This document shows positions 33,084-38,645 of a stretch of 38,645 nucleotides of DNA, one piece after another. This DNA is from Novosphingobium guangzhouense (GTDB taxonomy: Bacteria; Pseudomonadota; Alphaproteobacteria; Sphingomonadales; Sphingomonadaceae). The stretch is taken from assembly GCF_002896965.1 (NCBI RefSeq), contig NZ_LYMM01000050.1:1-38645 (forward strand). Reading direction: 5' to 3'. Every line of letters starts with the position of its first letter. The first letter of the stretch is position 1. A model generated the notes under the pieces. It was not told where the DNA came from, did not search any database, and saw nothing but the letters and a program-made list of their open reading frames with translations. A program made the position numbers and the translations under genes.

Positions 33084-33614
33084 TTAACCCTTGCTTCCCG
33101 CCGTGGAGGGAGGGAGGATATCCCACGGCGCACTGCCGTCCTCTACCTCCCACTCCTCCTCATCGTCGTCGCCATAGGGCCAGACGATATGCTGTTCGAG
33201 CGGACCTGCAACCGTCTCGGAAATGACCTTGCCCGCAACCGACATGCCCGCTTCGTGGATCGTGTCGCGACTGCCGCTGATCAGATAGTGCCATTCGGGC
33301 AGCGGATCCCCATCGGCGCGCAGGCGATAGGCACAGCTGGGCGGCAGCCAGGCATAGCGGCCTGCGCTTTCCGGCGTCAGCTTCAGGCAATCGGGCACGA
33401 AACTGCGGCGATTGGCATAATCGCTGCACTGCGCCGTCTTGAGGTTGAGCAGCTTGCAGGCGACGTTGGTGTGATAGATCTCGCCGGTGTCATCGTCCTC
33501 GACCTTGTGGAGGCAGCACTGGCCGCAGCCGTCGCACAGGGCTTCCCATTCCGTGCGGCTCAGCTGGTCGAGGGGGCGTTCCCAGAAGGGTTTCGATCCG
33601 CTCACTTCACCCAC
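33084..33614 (-). CDS. YcgN-like (UPF0260) cysteine-cluster protein
   Basis: A 176-residue cytosolic protein of the UPF0260/YcgN group in the YkgJ-type CxxCxxCC family, thought to bind zinc or an iron-sulfur centre; its role is unknown. The cluster C27-D-G-C30-G-Q-C33-C34-L-H-K is complete. Further conserved cysteines occur in N-V-A-C-K-L-L-N, Q-C-S-D-Y, P-D-C-L-K-L and S-C-A-Y-R-L. The acidic tail (D-D-D-E-E-E-W-E-V-E-D) extends beyond E. coli YcgN. The start is a GTG at 33614 with GGAG 8 nt upstream, overlapping the SCO1 gene end by 13 nt; a GTG at 33605 is a weaker alternative. It is followed after 4 bp by the metallopeptidase gene. Confidence 0.9.
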   Translation of the reverse strand: MGEVSGSKPFWERPLDQLSRTEWEALCDGCGQCCLHKVEDDDTGEIYHTNVACKLLNLKTAQCSDYANRRSFVPDCLKLTPESAGRYAWLPPSCAYRLRADGDPLPEWHYLISGSRDTIHEAGMSVAGKVISETVAGPLEQHIVWPYGDDDEEEWEVEDGSAPWDILPPSTAGSKG

Positions 33615-34216
33615 TTTTCAAGCTCCGCCTCAACTGCCTTGCGGCCCTGGTCTGACGGCAGCATGGCGACGGGCTTCCCATCGGGATCGAACAGGTACGT
33701 GATACGAACATGGTCCATCAGATAGCCGCCGGGAGTGTCTGCCCCCTTCTTGTAATATATCGCGAAGGCCTTGGCAGCACTTTCGATCTGCTGCGGGGTG
33801 CCGGTCAGGCCAAGCAGTTGCGGGCCGAAAGCGGAAGTCCACTGGCCGACGATTTCCGGCGTGTCGCGTGCCGGATCGACGGTGATGAAGATCGGCTGAA
33901 CTTTCGCGGCCTTTGCAGGTTCGCGCTTCGCGAATTCCGCGAAGCCGCGCATCGTTTCCTGCATGTCGAGCGGACAGACATCGGGGCAGAACGTGTAGCC
34001 GAAGTACACGATTCGCCAGCGGCCCTTGAAGCTGTCCCAGGTGACCGGCTTGTTGTCCTTGTCCACCAGCGTGAAAGGCCCGCCGATGGCCGCGCCTTCA
34101 AGCGGCGGGCGTTCACCCCCCGATCCATTGGCAGGTTGCTGCGAACAGGCAGTGAGCGACAGGCCCGCCAGCAGTACGAGTGCAAGGGGGGCGAGACGAC
34201 GTGCAAGGTATGTCAT
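33602..34216 (-). CDS. SCO1/SenC-family copper-binding thioredoxin-like lipoprotein
   Basis: A 204-residue periplasmic lipoprotein of the SCO1/SenC/PrrC family, which delivers copper to, or keeps reduced, the CuA site of cytochrome c oxidase. The signal peptide ends in a lipobox L-T-A-C24. The thioredoxin-like fold carries the copper ligands C77 and C81 in F-C-P-D-V-C-P, and the partner His lies in D-H-V-R-I-T-Y-L-F-D-P-D-G near 170. All three ligands are present. Two starts are possible, ATG 34216 and ATG 34231; neither has a strong ribosome site, and 34216 gives a tidier lipoprotein signal. It is first in the minus-strand run ending with ribE and diverges from the ankyrin protein gene. No oxidase genes are nearby. 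Confidence 0.92.
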   Translation of the reverse strand: MTYLARRLAPLALVLLAGLSLTACSQQPANGSGGERPPLEGAAIGGPFTLVDKDNKPVTWDSFKGRWRIVYFGYTFCPDVCPLDMQETMRGFAEFAKREPAKAAKVQPIFITVDPARDTPEIVGQWTSAFGPQLLGLTGTPQQIESAAKAFAIYYKKGADTPGGYLMDHVRITYLFDPDGKPVAMLPSDQGRKAVEAELEKWVK

Positions 34217-34315
34217 GGCGCCCACGCTCATGACCTGCTAGACGCTTCCATGCAAGGCGCGGTTGGCGGGGCTGCGCGAAAGACCTGTGGTGGAAGGACA
34301 TTGGAAGTGTTGAAG

Positions 34316-34948
34316 ATGACGATACGTCGCGTTGTGGGCCTTTCTCGCGTGGCTCTCAAGGTGGCCGTCCCCGTCCTGGCGATGAGCCTGCTGGCGCCGT
34401 CTCCTGCCCGCGCCGACTTTTCCGAGGGATACAAGTTCCTTGAAGCGGTAAAGAAGAAGGAAGGCGACAAGGTCGAGGAAGCGATCATGAAGTCGTCCCA
34501 GATCGTCAACGCCAAGGACGTCACCAGCGGCGAAGGCGCGCTTCACATCGTCACCGCGCGCCGCGATCTGACCTGGCTCAGCTATCTCATCGCCAAGGGC
34601 GCCAACGTCAACGCTACGGACGATCGCGGCCGCAGCCCGCTGGAACTGGCGGTGAACCTTGGCTGGCGTGAAGGGGCGCAGCTGTTGCTTGACCAGAAAG
34701 CCAGCCCCGATACGTCGAACGACGCGGGCGAAACGCCGCTGATCTTCGCCGTCCACCGCAAGGACCTGCAATTGACCAAGGCGCTGCTCGAAGCGGGCGC
34801 AAATCCGGACCGTTCGGATAATTCGGGCCGCAGCGCGCGCGATTACGCCAAAGTTGAAGGCGGCGGCTCGCAGCTGATGTCGGTGATCGAAACTTACGGC
34901 AAGAAAGGCGCGAAGACCGCCAAGCCGGTCTACGGCCCGACTTTCTAA
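34316..34948 (+). CDS. Secreted ankyrin-repeat protein
   Basis: A 210-residue protein with a signal peptide (M-T-I-R-R-V-V-G-L-S-R, hydrophobic core, cut near A-R-A-D at 33), so it should sit in the periplasm. Ankyrin-type repeats of about 33 residues occupy residues 63-185: G-E-G-A-L-H-I-V, then G-A-N-V-N-A-T-D-D-R-G-R-S-P-L-E-L-A, A-S-P-D-T-S-N-D-A-G-E-T-P-L-I-F-A and G-A-N-P-D-R-S-D-N-S-G-R-S. They form a protein-binding scaffold; the partner is unknown. The ATG at 34316 has GGAAG 8 nt upstream. coq9 follows after 13 bp on the same strand. Confidence 0.88.
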   Translation: MTIRRVVGLSRVALKVAVPVLAMSLLAPSPARADFSEGYKFLEAVKKKEGDKVEEAIMKSSQIVNAKDVTSGEGALHIVTARRDLTWLSYLIAKGANVNATDDRGRSPLELAVNLGWREGAQLLLDQKASPDTSNDAGETPLIFAVHRKDLQLTKALLEAGANPDRSDNSGRSARDYAKVEGGGSQLMSVIETYGKKGAKTAKPVYGPTF

Positions 34949-34961
34949 GGACATTCGTAAA

Positions 34962-35618
34962 ATGACCCAAGAAGCCGCCTCGCTCGACGAACTGCGCCTG
35001 CAACTGGCGCCGCTGGTGGCCGATGCCGCTGTGTTCGACGGCTGGACCGCCGACGCGGTCGCATCCGCAGCCCAGTCGGCGGGTGTCGATCCGGCGCTGG
35101 CGGCTTATGCCTTCCGTGATGGGGCGATGGCGATGATCTCCGCCTGGATCGGGCACGTCGACGCGACGATGAGCGCGTCAGTGGCCGGTAGTGCGCTGTC
35201 CAACCTTTCGATCCGCGAACGTATCCGCCGGCTCGTCTGGGCGCGGCTTGAAGCAGTTGCCGGTCGTGAGGAAGCCCTGCTGCGGGCCCTGACGATCATG
35301 GCGATGCCGCAGAACATCGCCGCATCGACGCGTCTGGGCTGGCACAGCGCCGACGTCATGTGGCGGCACGCGGGCGACACGGCAACCGATTACAATCACT
35401 ATACCAAGCGGGCGATCCTTGGCGGCATCTATGCTGCCACGCTCCACGTCTTCGCGCGTGACACCAGCGAGGACAAGGCCGAGAGCCGCGCGTTTCTCGA
35501 TCGGCGCATCGCCGGGATCATGCGTTTCGAAAAGGTGAAGTCGCAGCTTCTGCGCAAGCCCGACGAACGCTTCAGCATGACCCGCCTGCTTGGCCGCATA
35601 CGGTATCCTGCGCGCTGA
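34962..35618 (+). CDS. coq9: COQ9-family ubiquinone biosynthesis protein
   Basis: A 218-residue protein of the COQ9 family, lipid-binding TetR-fold proteins that present ubiquinone intermediates to the hydroxylase COQ7. Family features are the helical C-terminal half: M-A-M-P-Q-N-I-A-A-S-T-R-L-G-W-H-S-A-D-V (first half of the motif), W-R-H-A-G-D-T-A-T-D-Y-N-H-Y-T-K-R-A-I-L and the C-terminal L-D-R-R-I-A-G-I-M-R-F. The D-Y-N-H-Y-T-K-R segment is diagnostic. The ATG at 34962 has AAGGA about 10 nt upstream. It lies 13 bp after the ankyrin gene and 153 bp before feoA, where a new control region begins. Confidence 0.93.
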   Translation: MTQEAASLDELRLQLAPLVADAAVFDGWTADAVASAAQSAGVDPALAAYAFRDGAMAMISAWIGHVDATMSASVAGSALSNLSIRERIRRLVWARLEAVAGREEALLRALTIMAMPQNIAASTRLGWHSADVMWRHAGDTATDYNHYTKRAILGGIYAATLHVFARDTSEDKAESRAFLDRRIAGIMRFEKVKSQLLRKPDERFSMTRLLGRIRYPAR

Positions 35619-35723
35619 TGATCCGGCGACGTTCCTTCCGGCAGTCGGGCGGCCACCGCGACGCAGTGGAGCAAGCGCGTTTCGTTTCAAATTCTTGCAT
35701 CCGCCAAAACCCGTAATTCTGCT

Positions 35724-35742
35724 ATTGCGATCCGGTTGCAAT
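35724..35742 (+). promoter_or_regulatory. Possible Fur-type operator upstream of feoAB
   Basis: An interrupted palindrome with arms ATTGC (35724-35728) and GCAAT (35738-35742), 30 bp before the chosen feoA start. TTGC/GCAA-armed sites are known for iron regulators of the Fur family in alphaproteobacteria, and ferrous-iron import genes are usual targets. Spacing and partial symmetry are only approximate, so this is a suggestion. Confidence 0.35.
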
Positions 35743-35771
35743 TAAGGATGTTATCTGGCACCGCGCAGCCC

Positions 35772-36011
35772 ATGACTCTCGATATGCTTCCCATCGGCCG
35801 GTCCGCGCGCATCGTCGCCGTCGACTGGTCCGCGCTCGTCCAGGAAGAGGCGCGAAGGCTCCGCGCCCTGGGCTTGGAGGAGGGCGCCAGGATTGCGGTG
35901 TCGCATCGCGGCATCCTGGGCGGGCGCGATCCCATTGCCATTACCGTGGGCCGCATGACGGTGGCCGTGCGCCGCGCGCATGCCGCTGCGATGGAGGTCG
36001 AGGAACTGTGA
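35772..36011 (+). CDS. feoA: Ferrous iron transport protein A
   Basis: A small cytosolic SH3-like protein (79 residues) that works with the iron permease FeoB. It has the family pattern L-P-I-G-R-S-A-R-I at the start, the central R-R-L-R-A-L-G-L-E-E-G-A motif, G-G-R-D-P-I-A-I-T-V-G, and the C-terminal M-T-V-A-V-R-R-A-H-A strand. The ATG at 35772 gives the usual length but lacks a clear ribosome site; ATG 35748 and TTG 35736 are in frame and open, with AAGG directly abutting 35748. The stop overlaps the feoB start by 4 nt. The 153-bp region upstream lies after coq9 and holds a possible iron-regulated operator. Confidence 0.9.
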   Translation: MTLDMLPIGRSARIVAVDWSALVQEEARRLRALGLEEGARIAVSHRGILGGRDPIAITVGRMTVAVRRAHAAAMEVEEL

Positions 36012-37852
36012 GCCGTCAACGTAAAATCGCGCTCGTCGGCAACCCCAATGCGGGCAAGAGCGCGCTGTTCAACGCGCTGACCGGCGCGCGCCAGAAGATC
36101 GCCAATTATCCCGGCGTTACCGTGGAGCGCAAATCGGGCCGCTTCGTCCTGCCCACCGGCGAACCGGTGGAGATGACTGACCTGCCCGGCGCCTATGGTC
36201 TGGATTTCACCAGTCCGGACGAGGAAGTGACGGCAAAGGTCATCGCCGGCATGTTCCCCGGCGAAGCTGCGCCCGATGTGCTGGTGGTGGTGCTCGATGC
36301 GTCGAACCTCGAACAGCATCTGGTTTTCGCGCAGGAACTGCTGGCGCTTGGCAAGCCCACCGTGGTCGCCCTCAACATGGTCGATCTGGCCGAACGTGAC
36401 GGTCTCGTCCTCGATGCCGCCGTGCTGGCCGAGGAACTGGGCGTGCCCGTCATCCCGACGGTTGCAGTGCGTCGCCGCGGCCTTGCCGAACTGGGCGAGG
36501 CGATCGCCAGCGCCGGGGAACGCCACGCGGGGCCGGCCCTGACCGATCTTGGCGCGACCGAACGCCGCGTCGCCGCACATGCCATGGCATCGGCCGCAGT
36601 GCTGTCGGAATCGAAAAGCCATCGCCTGCACGCCAGTCTCGATAAGGTTCTGCTGAATCCGTGGGCAGGGCCGCTGGTGCTGCTGGCCGTGCTGTTCGTG
36701 GTGTTCCAGGCAGTCTTCGCCTGGGCCGCGCCGTTCCAGGATGGGATCGAGACGGGCGTGGGCGCGCTGCACGATGCGGTTCAGGGCGCGCTGCCCGAAA
36801 GCCTGCTGCGCGATCTGCTGACAGAGGGTGTGATTTCCGGCGTCGGTTCCGTCATCGTCTTCCTGCCGCAGATCATCATTCTCTTCGCTTTCATCCTTGC
36901 CATGGAAGCATCGGGCTACATGGCGCGCGCGGCGTTCCTGATGGACCGCATGATGGCCAGCGTCGGGCTTTCGGGCCGCAGCTTCATCCCGCTGCTCTCC
37001 AGCTTTGCCTGCGCCATTCCCGGCATCATGGCGACGCGCTCGATCACCGATCCCAAGGACCGGCTGACGACGATCCTGATCGCGCCGCTGATGACCTGTT
37101 CGGCCCGCCTGCCGGTCTACGCCGTCATCATCGCCGCGTTCATCCCCAATACCAATGTGTGGGCCGGGATCGGCCTGCAGGGACTGGTGCTGCTTGCGCT
37201 CTATATCGCGGGCGTCGTGGGTGCCATGGGCGTGGCCCTGCTGCTGCGCCGGACGGTGGCGAAGGGCGGCGCATCGGGCTTTATCATGGAGATGCCCAAG
37301 TACCAGATGCCCCGCCTCAAGGACATGGCGATTGGCCTGTGGCAGCGCGCATGGATATTCCTGCGCCGCGCGGGCACGGTGATCTTCACCGTCACGGTCG
37401 TCCTGTGGATCATGCTGAGCTTCCCCAAGGCCGGGCCGGGCGAGAACCAGGTGGATGCCTCCATCGCAGGCAAGGTGGCGAACGGGCTTGCGGTGATCGT
37501 GGCCCCGATTGGCTTCGACCGCGACATGGCGCTGGCCCTGATCCCGGCGATGGCCGCGCGCGAAGTGGCCGTCTCCTCGCTGGCGACGACTTATGCCGTG
37601 GCTGCGGGCGACGACGAGGAAGAGCAGGCGGCCGAACTGGGCGACCAGATCAAGGCCCGCTGGACCCTGCCGATGGCGCTGGCGTTCCTTGCATGGTTCG
37701 TCTTCGCGCCGCAGTGCATGTCGACCATCGCCGTCGTGCGGCGCGAGACCAACGGGTGGAAATGGGCCTCGTTCATGCTGCTCTACCTGTTCGGCCTTGC
37801 TTACCTGGCCGCGGGTGCGACCTACTGGATAGCGGTGGCGGCCGGGCTTTGA
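36008..37852 (+). CDS. feoB: Ferrous iron transporter FeoB
   Basis: A 614-residue inner-membrane Fe(II) transporter with a cytosolic GTPase domain. The G-domain motifs are intact: G1 G-N-P-N-A-G-K-S (11-18), G2 Thr38 in Y-P-G-V-T-V-E, G3 D-L-P-G (58-61) and G4 N-M-V-D (123-126). The membrane part begins near residue 215 and contains the Gate regions (F-L-P-Q-I-I-I-L-F and S-S-F-A-C-A-I-P-G-I-M-A-T-R), with the conserved Cys in the latter, plus P-L-M-T-C-S-A-R-L-P-V. It is shorter than the E. coli protein (about 770), mostly at the C-terminus. The start is a GTG at 36008 overlapping the feoA stop (GTGA), which suggests coupling. No feoC is seen. Confidence 0.96.
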   Translation: MSRQRKIALVGNPNAGKSALFNALTGARQKIANYPGVTVERKSGRFVLPTGEPVEMTDLPGAYGLDFTSPDEEVTAKVIAGMFPGEAAPDVLVVVLDASNLEQHLVFAQELLALGKPTVVALNMVDLAERDGLVLDAAVLAEELGVPVIPTVAVRRRGLAELGEAIASAGERHAGPALTDLGATERRVAAHAMASAAVLSESKSHRLHASLDKVLLNPWAGPLVLLAVLFVVFQAVFAWAAPFQDGIETGVGALHDAVQGALPESLLRDLLTEGVISGVGSVIVFLPQIIILFAFILAMEASGYMARAAFLMDRMMASVGLSGRSFIPLLSSFACAIPGIMATRSITDPKDRLTTILIAPLMTCSARLPVYAVIIAAFIPNTNVWAGIGLQGLVLLALYIAGVVGAMGVALLLRRTVAKGGASGFIMEMPKYQMPRLKDMAIGLWQRAWIFLRRAGTVIFTVTVVLWIMLSFPKAGPGENQVDASIAGKVANGLAVIVAPIGFDRDMALALIPAMAAREVAVSSLATTYAVAAGDDEEEQAAELGDQIKARWTLPMALAFLAWFVFAPQCMSTIAVVRRETNGWKWASFMLLYLFGLAYLAAGATYWIAVAAGL

Positions 37853-37943
37853 GGGGTCGGGGAAAAATGCCGCAGCGGACTCGCATCGGCGGGCCCTGAT
37901 CGGCTACCCCGTCCGCCAATCTGAAACACGAAAGCGATTCCCA

Positions 37944-38495
37944 ATGGCAGGCAGCGTCAACAAGGTCATTCTCGTCGGCAACCTGGGGGCCGATCCCGAG
38001 GTCAAGTCGTTCCAGAACGGCGGGCGCATCGCCAACCTGCGCATCGCCACGTCCGAAAGCTGGAAGGACCGCGCCACCGGCGAACGCAAGGAGCGGACCG
38101 AATGGCATTCGGTGGTGCTTCAGTCCGACGGCCTCGTCGGTGTGGCCGAACGGTTCCTGCGCAAGGGCTCGAAGGTCTATATCGAAGGCCAGCTGCGCAC
38201 CCGCAAATGGCAGGACCAGAACGGCAACGATCGTTACACCACCGAGATTTCGGTGGGCGGCATGGGCGGCGTGCTGACCATGCTTGACGGCGCGCAGGGC
38301 GGTGGCGGCGGCCAGCGTGGCGGCGGCGGTGGTGGCTGGAACGAAGGCGGCTCTTCGGGCGGCGGCTTTGGCGGCGGCCAGCGTTCGGGCGGCGGATCGC
38401 GCGGCGGTGACGAATGGGGCGGCTCGTCCGGTGGTTCCTCGGGCGGCTCGTCCGGCGGCTTCGGTGACGATCTGGACGATGATATCCCGTTCTGA
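37944..38495 (+). CDS. ssb: Single-stranded DNA-binding protein
   Basis: A 183-residue SSB that binds single-stranded DNA as a tetramer during replication and repair. The OB-fold covers residues 1-112: N-K-V-I-L-V-G-N-L-G-A-D-P-E, then R-T-E-W-H-S-V-V, and V-Y-I-E-G-Q-L-R-T-R-K-W. A Gly/Ser-rich disordered linker spans about 115-174. The acidic tip D-D-D-I-P-F at the very end recruits partner proteins. The linker is encoded by runs of GGC/GGT codons, a place where assembly errors are easy. The ATG at 37944 has only a GAAAG-like ribosome site. It lies 91 bp after feoB, with its own promoter likely in that gap, though none could be assigned. Confidence 0.97.
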   Translation: MAGSVNKVILVGNLGADPEVKSFQNGGRIANLRIATSESWKDRATGERKERTEWHSVVLQSDGLVGVAERFLRKGSKVYIEGQLRTRKWQDQNGNDRYTTEISVGGMGGVLTMLDGAQGGGGGQRGGGGGGWNEGGSSGGGFGGGQRSGGGSRGGDEWGGSSGGSSGGSSGGFGDDLDDDIPF

Positions 38496-38505
38496 TCGGC
38501 TGCGC

Positions 38506-38623
38506 TCACGGTCGTCCTTCCGTTATTGACGCAAGGGCGACGCGGGCGAACATTGCAGCGCCGAGATGCCTGCCGACGAACAGGCCGGACAGGCGGCTCA
38601 GCGTATCGAATTGTGTCCTTTTC
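38506..38623 (-). CDS. Possible C-terminal end of a minus-strand gene cut by the window edge
   Basis: About 39 codons stay open on the minus strand from the homopolymer run to a TGA at 38508-38506. The reading (F-D-T-L-S-R-L-S-G-L-F-V-G) has C/G-rich third positions like neighbouring genes for its first two thirds. I do not recognise the product, and the stretch is too short to exclude chance. It would be convergent with ssb, with 10 bp between the two stops. Confidence 0.2.
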
Positions 38624-38645
38624 GGGGGGGGGGGGGGGCCCCCCC
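38624..38645. other. Homopolymer G15/C7 run at the window end
   Basis: The last 22 bases are 15 G followed by 7 C, forming a perfect G7/C7 self-complementary end. Nothing similar occurs elsewhere in the window. It is most simply a sequencing or assembly artefact at a contig end, so bases beyond 38623 should not be interpreted. Confidence 0.8.

Noticed and set aside
35736..35771. Longer feoA starting at TTG 35736 or ATG 35748
   Set aside because: AAGG abuts ATG 35748 with no spacing, and the extra residues exceed the usual FeoA length; kept only as an alternative.
38568..38623. Start of a plus-strand gene at ATG 38568
   Set aside because: No ribosome site, low coding-like third-position bias, and it runs into the artefactual homopolymer.
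1..38645. CRISPR arrays, rRNA genes, insertion sequences with transposases
   Set aside because: No regularly spaced repeats, rRNA signatures or transposase genes were found; the only mobile-element enzyme is the integrase.

Overview
The window looks like part of a chromosome, or a large contig, from a GC-rich alphaproteobacterium, most likely a member of the Sphingomonadales (Novosphingobium/Sphingobium-like). The reasons are the high GC content, the large TonB-dependent receptors of the Xanthomonas/Caulobacter type with no SusD partner, a DUF1134/EipA protein, and a right-hand block of housekeeping genes (coq9, feoAB, ssb, ribD-ribE, a SCO1 protein, YcgN-like and YgjP-like proteins). No database search was possible, so this assignment is an inference.

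Left block (1-22598): a polysaccharide-utilisation locus for a sulfated glycan. Two gene sets diverge from a control region at about 8459-8644. The minus-strand set runs sulfatase (8458-6884), clan GH-A-like hydrolase (6842-5706), tandem GH43 protein (5701-3815), TonB-dependent receptor (3613-800) and an S1_7-type sulfatase that leaves the window (752-1). The plus-strand set runs sulfatase (8645), TonB receptor (10427), S1_4-like sulfatase (13193), S1_8-like sulfatase (14939), TonB receptor (16480), ACS-family MFS permease (19305) and GH2 hydrolase (20646). The likely flow is: receptors take sulfated oligosaccharides across the outer membrane, periplasmic sulfatases and exo-glycosidases strip and cut them, and the permease imports the resulting monomers, probably acidic sugars. 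All five sulfatases carry the C-x-P-S-R motif. No formylglycine-generating enzyme, endo-acting hydrolase, lyase or transcription regulator is visible. An AT-only 8-mer recurs in three control regions of the locus.

Junction (22599-24782): a gene-poor stretch with tRNA T-arm-like fragments, a P4-type tyrosine integrase, and a tRNA-Ser(GCU) whose 3' end faces the integrase. This is a typical genomic-island boundary. The orientation puts the island, and perhaps the whole utilisation locus, on the left, with core genome on the right.

Right block (25062-38495): core-type genes. On the plus strand are eipA, an aromatic/aspartate aminotransferase, a GNAT and a Gfo/Idh/MocA oxidoreductase, the last convergent with a GPH-type sugar permease. 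A minus-strand operon-like run follows: SCO1, YcgN-like, YgjP-like metalloprotease, small membrane protein, ribD, ribE. A plus-strand run ends the block: ankyrin protein, coq9, feoA, feoB, ssb. The last 22 bases are a G15/C7 run that looks like a contig-end artefact.
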